A model generated the notes under the pieces. It made no database searches, was not told where the DNA came from, and saw nothing but the letters and a program-made list of their open reading frames with translations. DNA of 38,461 nt from the NCBI GenBank assembly GCA_947372465.1, contig CANBTT010000029.1, positions 1 to 38,461 on the forward strand, read 5' to 3'. A program made the position numbers and the translations under genes. This document shows positions 31,416 to 38,461 of this stretch, in pieces (position 1 is the first letter of the stretch; each line of letters opens with the position of its first letter). The DNA comes from Burkholderiales bacterium. Its GTDB lineage: Bacteria > Pseudomonadota > Gammaproteobacteria > Burkholderiales > Burkholderiaceae_C.

Positions 31416-32161
31416 CGCATGCACTGGAAACCCGTGGTTTGTTCAAAAGCTTTGGTGCCTTGACGGTCGCTGACAACATCGATTTTCAGTTAGAGGTCGG
31501 TGCGCGCCATGCCTTGATTGGTCCCAATGGAGCGGGCAAGACCACCTTTGTGAATTTGCTCACTGGGCGATTGACGCCCTCTAAAGGGCAGGTCTTCCTT
31601 GCAGGCGAGGAGGTCTCAAACTTGACGCAATCTGAGCGCGTCAAAAAGGGCTTGGGCCGCACCTTTCAAATCAACACCTTGTTTGGCAAGATGAGCGTTT
31701 TGGACAATGTGGCTTTGGGCGTTGCTGAGAGACTGGGCCTGTCTTCAGGTCTTTGGAGAACGGCCAAGTCCTACGCCAATGTCACAGAGGAGGCCATGTC
31801 GATGCTCGAGTTGCTAGGCATTCAGGCCGATGCGCAACACATTGTGAAAGATTTGCCTTATGGCAAGCAGCGCTTGGTGGAGATTGCCATTGCCTTGGGA
31901 CTCAAGCCCAAAGTGCTGCTGCTTGATGAGCCCGCCGCAGGCGTGCCTTCGATGGAGTCTGAGCGCATCTTGAGTGCATTGGATATCTTGCCCAAAGACA
32001 TTGCCATCATGATCATCGAACACGACATGGATTTGGTCTTTCGATTTGCAAAAAAAATCACGGTCTTGGTCCAAGGTGCTGTCTTGTGCGAGGGCACGCC
32101 CCAAGAGATCTCAAAAGACACACGAGTGCACCAAGTGTATTTAGGAGAGCAGCATGCATGA
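31412..32161 (+). CDS. livG: ABC transporter ATP-binding protein (LivG-like)
   Basis: A 249-aa ATPase of the Liv type. Walker A is GPNGAGKTT, the LivG-specific long insertion (RTFQINTLFGKMSVLDNVALGV) is present, the signature helix reads YGKQRLVEIAIAL (LSGGQ-like position modified as in LivG), Walker B is LLLDEPAAG, and the switch His is in IIEHDMD. It overlaps LivM by 4 bp and LivF by 8 bp, so the five genes are one operon. It powers import together with LivF. Confidence 0.94.
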   Translation: MTHALETRGLFKSFGALTVADNIDFQLEVGARHALIGPNGAGKTTFVNLLTGRLTPSKGQVFLAGEEVSNLTQSERVKKGLGRTFQINTLFGKMSVLDNVALGVAERLGLSSGLWRTAKSYANVTEEAMSMLELLGIQADAQHIVKDLPYGKQRLVEIAIALGLKPKVLLLDEPAAGVPSMESERILSALDILPKDIAIMIIEHDMDLVFRFAKKITVLVQGAVLCEGTPQEISKDTRVHQVYLGEQHA

Positions 32162-32864
32162 ACCCCATCAGTCGTTGAAGCTCTCCGGGGTGTGGGCGGG
32201 GTATGGAGAAACCTTGGTGCTTGAAGAGGTGAGCTTTGAGGTGCCAGAAAAAGGCGCCTTGGCGATCTTGGGACGCAATGGTGTGGGCAAGACGACCTTG
32301 CTGGCAACCATCATGGGGCATACCCAAATGCAGCAAGGCAAGATTCTCTACCGTGGTCAAGAGATACAGGGCTTGCCCGTTCATGAAAGAAGTCGCTTAG
32401 GGATTGGCTATGTGCCGCAAACGCGAGACATCTTCCCCTCGCTGAGCGTTGAGGAGAATTTAAAAGTTGCTGCTCGCACGGGCCAATGGCCTTTAGAGCG
32501 GGTGTATGACCTCTTTCCCAGGTTGTACGAGCGGCGGATCAATATGGGCAACCAACTCTCAGGGGGTGAGCAACAAATGCTCTCCATTGGGCGAGCCTTG
32601 ATGGGAGACCCGTCCTTGTTGCTCTTGGATGAGCCCATGGAGGGCTTGGCGCCAGTGATTGTGGAGATGCTGCTTGGTGTCTTGCGCCGCTTGATTCACC
32701 AAGAGTCCTTGACCGTGGTGTTGGTGGAGCAATCGGCCAAATTGGCGCTTCAAGCCACAGAGCAAGTCATTGTGCTCAGTCGTGGGCAAATCATTCACCA
32801 AGGCCAGAGTGAGGCCTTGCTTGCCGACTCGCATCTCTTGTCCGAATTGATCGTTGCCCACTGA
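32154..32864 (+). CDS. livF: ABC transporter ATP-binding protein (LivF-like)
   Basis: A 236-aa ATPase, the second of the pair. Walker A GRNGVGKTT, the Q-loop region LGIGYVPQTRDIFPSLSVEENL, signature LSGGEQQMLSIGRAL, Walker B LLLDEPMEGL and VVLVEQSAKLALQATEQVIVL are all in place. It is the last gene of the importer unit, overlapping LivG by 8 bp, and a terminator-like hairpin follows before the FAD monooxygenase gene. All motifs are intact. Confidence 0.94.
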   Translation: MHEPHQSLKLSGVWAGYGETLVLEEVSFEVPEKGALAILGRNGVGKTTLLATIMGHTQMQQGKILYRGQEIQGLPVHERSRLGIGYVPQTRDIFPSLSVEENLKVAARTGQWPLERVYDLFPRLYERRINMGNQLSGGEQQMLSIGRALMGDPSLLLLDEPMEGLAPVIVEMLLGVLRRLIHQESLTVVLVEQSAKLALQATEQVIVLSRGQIIHQGQSEALLADSHLLSELIVAH

Positions 32865-32910
32865 TGGTGTCGGCCCTTGAGTGGCAAGGGTGACCCATTG
32901 AGCGTCGTTG

Positions 32911-32930
32911 GCCCCTTAGGGGCATTTTTA
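32911..32930 (+). terminator. Terminator after the importer operon
   Basis: GCCCC-TTA-GGGGC (32911-32923) followed by ATTTTTA. The stem is short but G+C-rich with a T run, so it likely ends most importer transcripts before the FAD monooxygenase gene. Confidence 0.6.
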
Positions 32931-32943
32931 AATTGAAATTCTT

Positions 32944-34167
32944 ATGAACACAAACCATGCAAGCGCCCAGCCAATCCTTGTTGTAGGAGGGGGTGTGGCG
33001 GGTTTGTCCACGGCCTTGGCCCTTGGACTGAAAGGCTTGCCGGTTCAACTCTTGGAGCAAGCCGATCAAATTGGTGCCATTGGTTACGGCGTTCAAATGG
33101 GGCCCAACGTGGTCCCCATGCTCAGAGCTTTGGGGGTTGAGAAGGAGGTGGTTGAGGCCTCCTATTTGCCGCCAGACATTGAACTGCTGGATGCTTACAC
33201 CAGTGAGCGTTTGACGCATTTGCCCTTGAAGACCCCCGCCTTTTTGAACCGCTACCAAGGTTTGCCCTATTTGGCCATTCACCGTGTGGACTTGCACGAG
33301 GTGTTGCTCAAAGCGTGTGCCAAGTTACCTCACGTGCATTTGAATCAATCCACCACGGTCATCGATTTTGAGCAAGATCACAATGGGGTGCGTGCGATGG
33401 GCTCTGAGGGTCAAGTGTTTGTTGGACGCGCTTTGATTGCTGCGGATGGACTGCGCTCTAAACTGAGGGCCAAATTGCATCCAGAAGATTCACCTGTCGA
33501 GAGCGGGTATGTTGCGCACCGCTGCTTGCTGCCCATGTCGCAGTTGCCGGATGTCCTCAAGTCCCGCGCTGGCGTGACGATGTGGACGGGCAAAGGTTTT
33601 CATGTGATTTATTACCCATTGAGAGGCTCGAGTGTTTTAAACATGGTGCTGGTCGTTCAGCTTCCTCAAGGCGTGCAGACGGTGAGCGATCAGGCCTATG
33701 CAGATCACATCGAGCGCATCAAGTCCGAGGTGAGCGAGCCCGCTAGAGCGGCCATGGGGCACATGGATTTGAAGAGGCGTTGGGCCATTGCTGACAGAGA
33801 ACCCCTTCGCGGCTGGAGCGACAAGCGCGTCACGCTCCTTGGTGACAGTGCCCACGCCACCTTGCAGTCCTTTGCACAAGGTGCGTGCATGGCGATGGAG
33901 GACTCGGTGGTCTTGGCTGAGTTGCTTGGCAACTCGGCCTTGGATGTTCAAGAGGCCTTCAAGGCGTTTGAGAAAAAGAGATTCTTAAGAACCGCGCGTG
34001 TTCAATTGCAGTCACGCAGTTTGTGGGAGGATTTTCATTGCGGTGGGCATTGGGCTGCGGTGAGAACGGCGCGGTTTACAGAACAAAAAACGGAAGACTT
34101 CTTTCGCTGTTTGGATTGGCTTTGGACGCCCATTGATCTTTCTCTCGCTCAGGTAAAAGGCGCATGA
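32944..34167 (+). CDS. FAD-dependent monooxygenase (3-hydroxybenzoate 6-hydroxylase/salicylate hydroxylase-like)
   Basis: A 407-aa class A flavoprotein monooxygenase. FAD motif G15-x-G17-x2-G20 (VVGGGVAGLS); RVDLHEVLLKAC; DG motif LIAADGLRSKLR; GD motif VTLLGDSAHATLQSFAQGACMAMED. The last stretch is nearly the same as in 3-hydroxybenzoate 6-hydroxylases, which give gentisate, and salicylyl-CoA 5-hydroxylases are also in this superfamily. So para-hydroxylation of a hydroxybenzoate (free or as CoA ester) is the best guess. The gene starts 80 bp after LivF, read the same way, beyond a hairpin. No strong ribosome binding site is visible. Confidence 0.88.
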   Translation: MNTNHASAQPILVVGGGVAGLSTALALGLKGLPVQLLEQADQIGAIGYGVQMGPNVVPMLRALGVEKEVVEASYLPPDIELLDAYTSERLTHLPLKTPAFLNRYQGLPYLAIHRVDLHEVLLKACAKLPHVHLNQSTTVIDFEQDHNGVRAMGSEGQVFVGRALIAADGLRSKLRAKLHPEDSPVESGYVAHRCLLPMSQLPDVLKSRAGVTMWTGKGFHVIYYPLRGSSVLNMVLVVQLPQGVQTVSDQAYADHIERIKSEVSEPARAAMGHMDLKRRWAIADREPLRGWSDKRVTLLGDSAHATLQSFAQGACMAMEDSVVLAELLGNSALDVQEAFKAFEKKRFLRTARVQLQSRSLWEDFHCGGHWAAVRTARFTEQKTEDFFRCLDWLWTPIDLSLAQVKGA

Positions 34168-34226
34168 GGTGCACCCCCCTTGTCGATCAACCGAGCGCTG
34201 GGTTGAAGTCATTCGAAGCGTTTGTA

Positions 34227-34655
34227 TCACATGGACAGGTGCTTGGCCTTGCTTTGAGAAATTTCTTTCAAGCTCATCTCCGGATGCTTGGGCGCGTGAT
34301 GTTGTATCAATTGGAAGATCAATTGCCCAATGCTCTTGGCCGTGATCAAGCTGAATTGTTTGGCGCCAAATTTAACCATGAAGGCCGATGAGCTCACGTT
34401 GAGGTACACATCGATGAGGTGTTCATCGTCGTCTTTGAAGACCCGCAGTCTTAGGACGTAGTCCAGTCCCAAACGAAGCATTTGATGCTTGACCTGGACG
34501 AGCACATTGGGGTCGTCGACCTTGAACAAGGCTTCCAAGCATGGCAGTTCCAACTCCATCAAACGCGTCAACTCAGGCCCGCGACCCATTGCTTCCAAGG
34601 CATACATGGCTTCAATGGGATTGACGGGGATGCATTGCTCAAGCGCTTGATTCAC
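34227..34655 (-). CDS. Hypothetical protein, unknown family
   Basis: A 142-aa protein read against the FAD monooxygenase gene. I prefer GTG 34655, as GAGG lies 6 nt upstream; a TTG 12 bases earlier is the alternative. It has no signal peptide or TM segment. It contains LxxLxEL-type helices (GPELTRLMELELPCLEALF), an acidic patch (FKDDDEH), a beta-like DVYLNVSSSAFMVKFG, and a C-terminal basic tail. I do not recognise it and see no catalytic motif. Its basic tail and small size would suit an element-encoded accessory protein, but that is a guess. Confidence 0.6.
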   Translation of the reverse strand: MNQALEQCIPVNPIEAMYALEAMGRGPELTRLMELELPCLEALFKVDDPNVLVQVKHQMLRLGLDYVLRLRVFKDDDEHLIDVYLNVSSSAFMVKFGAKQFSLITAKSIGQLIFQLIQHHAPKHPEMSLKEISQSKAKHLSM

Positions 34656-34792
34656 TGTTTGCCTCAATATTTTTATCGTTTCTATTGATAAGCAAGAAGC
34701 GTGACAATATTTAAGCGCCTTGCGCGCCCCAAGATGGTGCGCACAAGGTCAAGTCGCCCAACTGGGCGTCGATTTGAGTGCTTGCTGCACGA

Positions 34793-36157
34793 TCAGTGCT
34801 GGGCGCGGCTTTGGAGTTCTTTGATGAGGCGCATGCCAGATTGGGCCAAGCTGGCTTTGAGTTCTGGCAATTTGGGGTGAATCAATCGACCGTTTTCTTT
34901 GCGTGTTTCTCCTGCAATGACGACGGTGTCGATGTTGGCCAAGCTCGTTTGCATCACCACCGAGTTGATGGGGTCGTGCACTGGGGACATGTTCAAGTCA
35001 TCTGCGTTGATCAGCACGAGATCGGCTTGTTTGCCCGCTTTTAGGCTTCCAATCTTGTCGTCCAACTTCAAGGCTTGTGCTCCTTTGATGGTGATCCATT
35101 CAAGGGCTTGCTTGCAATAAATGGTGGAGGTGTCGGGTAACTTTTGAAGCTGCTCTTTGGAGTGCGCATTGTCCAAAGCCCGTTGCGTGCCCAAGGCAAA
35201 GCGAGCGACGCTGAACATGTCGCCCGAGATGCTTGACTCCAAGTCCACGCCCAAGGAGGGCGCGGCCCCAAGCTGCAAGAGCCTTCCCGTGATGGCCATG
35301 CCGTGACCTTGCGTCATTTCGGTCTCTGGTGTGAGAGAAAACGTCACGCCCAAATCGATCATCATTTTGAGCTGGGCATCGGTCAAGTTGTTGCCGTGCA
35401 CAATGTTGTTGTTCTTGCCCATCAAGCCGTCTTTGACCAGTCTCTCCCAGCCGTCGGGTGTCTTGGCGGCAGCGCCCGCACAGTGCATGCTGGCAATGAG
35501 GTTGAATTCTCTGGCCAACTCGAAGTCGTGAACCGCCACCTCATAGGTGGAGTAATGGGGGCCAAGAATGGCCAAACCTAAGCTGAGCAATCCTTGCTCT
35601 TTGAAGCGGGTTTTTAAGAGCCGCTCAACCTCAGCGCGTGGGTGGGGAATTTCGCTGAAGTGCTTTTGACCGGGTTTGGGGTCTGGTTTGGGGGAGCCAT
35701 GAAAAAACACGGCCCTGATGTTGGCGTCCATCAGGCCATCAATGGCTCGGTCCGTGTGTGCAGGTGTTGGGTTGTTGTGGCACCAGTCGCCAAGCGTGGT
35801 TGTGCCGCAGTTGATCTGGTTCAGAGCCCCCAGGAGGGTTGCAATGTAGATGTCCTCGGGTTGGAAATTCGTTGCCAAACCCGCATGCATATTGGCAAAA
35901 TACTCCAGTATGGTCCAGTTGCTTGTGACGCCGCGCAAGGCCGTTTGCCAAGTGTGCATGTGCGCATTCACAAGTCCTGGAATTAAAATTTTGCCTGTGG
36001 CATCGATCTCCTTGCTGGATGCGCTGCTGGAGGTCTTGAGGTTGCGTCCAATTTGAACGATGGTGTCGGCCTCATACAGCAGGTCCGCATTTTGCAATTC
36101 CCCCAACTCTGGATCCATGGTCAAAATGGTGGCGTTTTTGATGAGCGTTTGAGTCAT
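34793..36157 (-). CDS. Amidohydrolase family protein, TrzA/AtzB/cytosine-deaminase-like
   Basis: A 454-aa metal-dependent hydrolase. ATG 36157 is preferred; a GTG 9 bp earlier is possible. Landmarks: NAHMHTWQTALRG (H-x-H), ASMHCAG and VHGNNLT (His ligands) and LGVDLESS (Asp), the pattern of the chlorohydrolase/aminohydrolase branch (TrzA, AtzB, SsnA, guanine deaminase), and a C-terminal GSLKAGKQADLVLIN. These enzymes remove amino or chloro groups from N-heteroaromatics. In a cluster with an LLM oxygenase and a GS-like amine ligase it hints at a nitrogen-containing substrate. It is read opposite the FAD monooxygenase, alone. Confidence 0.88.
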   Translation of the reverse strand: MTQTLIKNATILTMDPELGELQNADLLYEADTIVQIGRNLKTSSSASSKEIDATGKILIPGLVNAHMHTWQTALRGVTSNWTILEYFANMHAGLATNFQPEDIYIATLLGALNQINCGTTTLGDWCHNNPTPAHTDRAIDGLMDANIRAVFFHGSPKPDPKPGQKHFSEIPHPRAEVERLLKTRFKEQGLLSLGLAILGPHYSTYEVAVHDFELAREFNLIASMHCAGAAAKTPDGWERLVKDGLMGKNNNIVHGNNLTDAQLKMMIDLGVTFSLTPETEMTQGHGMAITGRLLQLGAAPSLGVDLESSISGDMFSVARFALGTQRALDNAHSKEQLQKLPDTSTIYCKQALEWITIKGAQALKLDDKIGSLKAGKQADLVLINADDLNMSPVHDPINSVVMQTSLANIDTVVIAGETRKENGRLIHPKLPELKASLAQSGMRLIKELQSRAQH

Positions 36158-36444
36158 GGACGGCACTTTCTCTTTGGGGGTTCAAAAGGGTTCAATGTAA
36201 AGCCTAAGCACCTGCAGTGCCTTGGCACTTATTTTAGAGGAGAAGTGTCTGCAAACGAAGGGGTTTCAACCAAGGGTTTTGACTAGTGTTTGTGACGCAG
36301 GGCTGTGTTTTTTGCACGCCAAAGAGCCAGATAAACTCGAGGGGACAAGGCTCTTTACACTTCTATTGACTTTAAACACATTTCCTACGCAATTGAGACC
36401 TATAGTCAAGCGTGTTCCCCAATCTTCCCTCAAAGGAGTTCGAT

Positions 36445-37065
36445 ATGATCCCAACAACATTCAACCCCATGCCCACGTGTGCCAAAGCTCGGTTCAACCC
36501 TTTGTTTTTAAGTCTCTTGGCGGGTGGACTTGCAAGCAGCCTGTGCGCGCAGACCCCAGCCACTGCTCAAACCCCAGTTGGCGTCATCAAGGGACATGAA
36601 ACCAATTGGATCGGTGAGCACCATCCCATGGGGGAGATGGTTCAAAAGATGCACGAGCGGCATTTGGTGCAGTTTGACCAGCAGCAAGCGGCCTTGAAAA
36701 AACAATTGAATTTGACCCCGGCCCAAGAACCCCTGTGGGAGACGTTCATTCAAACGGTGCGTCCTTTGGCCCCTGTCAAGCCGCCCTTTGATCGTGCGCA
36801 GATGAGAGAGATCGCTCAACTGCCGGCGCCTCAAAGGGCACAAAAAATGTTGGCCTTGCATGAGGCGCAACACGACGCCATGCTCGTGCAAGTCAAGTCC
36901 CACATCGAGGGCATGAGCGTGTTTTATGCGCAACTCAGTGCCGAGCAACAAAAGACCTTTGACCAAGTGACCTTGAAGCACCAACGAGGCATGATGCACG
37001 CGGGTCACTTGATGCACCCTGGGCCCATGATGCACCCAGAGGCGATGACGCCTCCCAAGCTTTAA
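36445..37065 (+). CDS. Periplasmic LTxxQ (Spy/CpxP-like) protein
   Basis: A 206-aa periplasmic protein. ATG 36445 has AAAGGAG 6 nt upstream. A signal peptide (FLSLLAGGLASSLCAQ) precedes a helix-rich, His/Met/Gln-rich mature part. LNLTPAQEPLWETF (LTxxQ-type motif), AQKMLALHEAQHDAML, a second 'L-S-A-E-Q-Q-K-T-F' copy, and a His/Met-rich end (MMHAGHLMHPGPMMHPEAM) match the Spy/CpxP family, which act as ATP-independent chaperones and envelope-stress or metal sensors. The Met/His tail suggests metal binding. It has no regulator or sensor kinase beside it, and its relation to the RND pump at 3584-9083 is open. Confidence 0.83.
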   Translation: MIPTTFNPMPTCAKARFNPLFLSLLAGGLASSLCAQTPATAQTPVGVIKGHETNWIGEHHPMGEMVQKMHERHLVQFDQQQAALKKQLNLTPAQEPLWETFIQTVRPLAPVKPPFDRAQMREIAQLPAPQRAQKMLALHEAQHDAMLVQVKSHIEGMSVFYAQLSAEQQKTFDQVTLKHQRGMMHAGHLMHPGPMMHPEAMTPPKL

Positions 37066-37078
37066 GTGCTAGAGGCAC

Positions 37079-37108
37079 AAAGCGCAACGCCTGAGGCGTT
37101 TTGCGCTT
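37079..37108. terminator. Hairpin between the LTxxQ gene and the thioesterase gene
   Basis: AAAGCGCAACGCC-TGA-GGCGTTTTGCGCTT, a long stem with a two-base bulge, lies 14 bp after the LTxxQ stop between convergent genes. It probably ends the LTxxQ transcript and may serve both directions; no long T run follows. Confidence 0.55.
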
Positions 37109-37244
37109 GGATGCATCAGCGTGTCATGACCGCGGGCTTCCAACGCAGTGCGTTGCGGCCCCTTATTTGTACAAGCCCACAGGGGGATAGGCTTGGCACA
37201 GGCTGGGCTGCCAAGCCTTCAGACAACTCAGGCGACGCTTCAAT

Positions 37245-37685
37245 TCAAGGCTGAACCCGTTCAAACTCGCACAATCTTTTGAACTCTTCGGGAATTGCAA
37301 CCGCCTTGATTTTGTTGGGGTCCTCTGGGTGTTGGATGCCAAACACACGTGTCTCCTCGCCCTCGCAAATCAAGTCCTCACCTCTCATCACCACATGTTT
37401 GTGGATGAACACCTTGGCTCTCCACTCTGACACGCTCGTGTAGATTTGAAGGGTCTGACCATAGGTTGCAGGTTGGTTGAATTTGGTGTGAATTTCTAAG
37501 AGTGGCGTGCCCAAGATGCCATTGGTTTTTTGCATCTCTCGCCAATGCGGCAAGCCACAGCTCTTGAAAAAATGCACAGAGGAGGCGTCCATCCAACGCG
37601 AGTAATTGGGGTAAAAGACGATGCCCGCAGGGTCACAGTCTCCAAAGCTGATGGTGTAGTCATAACGAACGGTTTTGCGCTGCAT
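37245..37685 (-). CDS. 4-Hydroxybenzoyl-CoA thioesterase-like
   Basis: A 146-aa hotdog-fold thioesterase very like the Pseudomonas 4-hydroxybenzoyl-CoA thioesterase: SFGDCDPAGIVFYPNYSRWMDA, the catalytic Asp at D18, FKSCGLPHWREMQ, GTPLLEI, a KHVV strand and IPEEFKRLCE at the end, all in the same order and spacing as I recall. It would hydrolyse an aryl-CoA to a free aromatic acid, probably a hydroxybenzoyl-CoA. It lies alone, 20 kb from the CoA ligase, which it may complement functionally. No strong ribosome binding site precedes the ATG. Confidence 0.93.
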   Translation of the reverse strand: MQRKTVRYDYTISFGDCDPAGIVFYPNYSRWMDASSVHFFKSCGLPHWREMQKTNGILGTPLLEIHTKFNQPATYGQTLQIYTSVSEWRAKVFIHKHVVMRGEDLICEGEETRVFGIQHPEDPNKIKAVAIPEEFKRLCEFERVQP

Positions 37686-37945
37686 GGTGGTCGGTGTAGG
37701 GGATTCAAAGGTCGGTGAAGCATTCTAAAACATTCAACCAAGCAGCCGTTGAACGCCCAAGTGCATGCTTTGAAAGGGGATGCAAAAAGACGGTTTTTTT
37801 AAAGACGACCCAAGCCCGTGCCCCTTTAGCATGAACAAGTCCTCTTAAGCCCCCCCCAGGTCCTCGTTTGAACTCTTTTGTCTTTGTCGAGCAAAAAGTC
37901 TATCCGGGGGCGGCTTTTGAGGCTTGATACGCAAAGGGGGCAGAC

Positions 37946-38461
37946 ATGCACATGCAAGAGATGATGGAAAACGACCAAGCCAAGTTGCGCGACTGGATTC
38001 GAGCCGAGGGGCTTGGAGGACTGCTCGCGCAGTATCCTGTGGATCTCAAGTCCTTGCGGGCTTTGGGGACCATGGGGCTGGGCTTGGCGCTCAGTGGTGC
38101 AGGCGCTCTAGAGCCCGCGGGTGTCTTCAGTGCGATGTCTCTGGCTTTGAGCGCGTGGGGGGCGAGTGGCTCGGCCAAGCATTTTTTTGAGCATTTGAAA
38201 TGGCCGGCCTTTTTGAATTCGGAATTGGGGCTGCAAAGTGCCCAGGCGCCCGTTGGATTTCCTTCGGCGAGCAACCCGCATGCCTATTTGATGGGGTACA
38301 CGGTGGACAAGGGGCAAGCCATTCATTTGTCTGGCGAGCACTTGAGCCGGCATTTCATGGTGGGTGGCATGACGGGGGTGGGCAAAACGGTGAGCGCCAC
38401 CTTGTTGATGGCGCAGCAAATGTCCAAGGGCGGTGGGGTGCTGTGGGTGGACGGCAAACTC
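37946..38461 (+). CDS. TraD/VirD4-like coupling ATPase, N-terminal part (cut by window end)
   Basis: The frame is open from ATG 37946 to the last base, so the gene runs off the window. AAAGGGGG precedes the start. The first 172 residues include a hydrophobic stretch (about 34-75, LRALGTMGLGLALSG and on) that may anchor it in the membrane. A Walker A motif, GMTGVGKT (141-148), follows HFMVGG, and then VLWVDGKL, where relatives read 'DGK'. This order fits the type IV coupling protein / TraD family of integrative elements, which recruits DNA to the secretion channel. A FtsK-like ATPase is the alternative. It points to conjugation genes beyond the right edge. Confidence 0.78.
   Translation, partial: MHMQEMMENDQAKLRDWIRAEGLGGLLAQYPVDLKSLRALGTMGLGLALSGAGALEPAGVFSAMSLALSAWGASGSAKHFFEHLKWPAFLNSELGLQSAQAPVGFPSASNPHAYLMGYTVDKGQAIHLSGEHLSRHFMVGGMTGVGKTVSATLLMAQQMSKGGGVLWVDGKL

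Noticed and set aside
1-38461. CRISPR arrays, rRNA, tRNA or insertion sequences
   Set aside because: I saw no regularly spaced repeats, no tRNA cloverleaf or CCA end, no rRNA-like stretch, and no transposase or recombinase sequence; covariance and repeat searches were not possible.

Overview
The window reads as chromosomal DNA of a betaproteobacterium, most likely Burkholderiales (Comamonadaceae-like). The basis is the GuaA C-terminus, three orphan Bug/TctC-type solute receptors, phthalate- and terephthalate/NagG-type Rieske oxygenases and a close relative of Pseudomonas 4-hydroxybenzoyl-CoA thioesterase. All identifications are from motifs and family memory; no search was run.

Layout. (1) 1-243: 3' end of guaA, a known integration hotspot for genomic islands. 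(2) 290-2160: three toxin-antitoxin loci. BrnTA is intact, with an apparently near-leaderless promoter covered by a 12+12 bp dyad. The other two keep their antitoxins but have PIN-domain toxins cut short. (3) 2216-9083: a possible Fe(II)/2OG-oxygenase-like protein and a complete RND metal/cation efflux operon (adaptor, pump, outer-membrane channel). (4) 9120-10753: a two-gene unit with a membrane-anchored HD-domain protein. (5) 10827-37685: an aromatic-acid catabolic region. (6) 37946-end: the start of a TraD/VirD4-like coupling ATPase, cut by the window edge.

Catabolic region. It holds three Bug receptors without TctAB, a five-gene Liv-type ABC importer, a one-domain extradiol-dioxygenase-like protein and an FAH-family hydrolase. 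A forward run follows: SDR, aryl-AMP/CoA ligase, amidohydrolase-2 and two crotonases. Beyond these lie an LLM flavin monooxygenase with a cupin, a Rieske alpha/beta pair, a glutamine-synthetase-like ligase beside a second Rieske oxygenase, a 3-hydroxybenzoate-6-hydroxylase/salicylate-hydroxylase-like FAD monooxygenase, a TrzA/AtzB-like amidohydrolase and a hydroxybenzoyl-CoA thioesterase. The ligase has the His-Asn of the DhbE/EntE aryl pocket and a Cys where salicylate-activating enzymes have Cys. A working model is uptake of a hydroxylated aromatic acid (salicylate- or hydroxycinnamate-like), CoA activation, side-chain or ring processing, thioesterase release of a hydroxybenzoate, ring hydroxylation and cleavage, then FAH hydrolysis. 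This model is inference.

The TA cluster next to guaA, the HD protein and the coupling ATPase together suggest that much or all of the window is an integrative element carrying the catabolic and efflux genes. No integrase is visible and the far attachment site is outside the window. No Rieske reductase or ferredoxin and no dedicated transcription factor for the catabolic genes is present.
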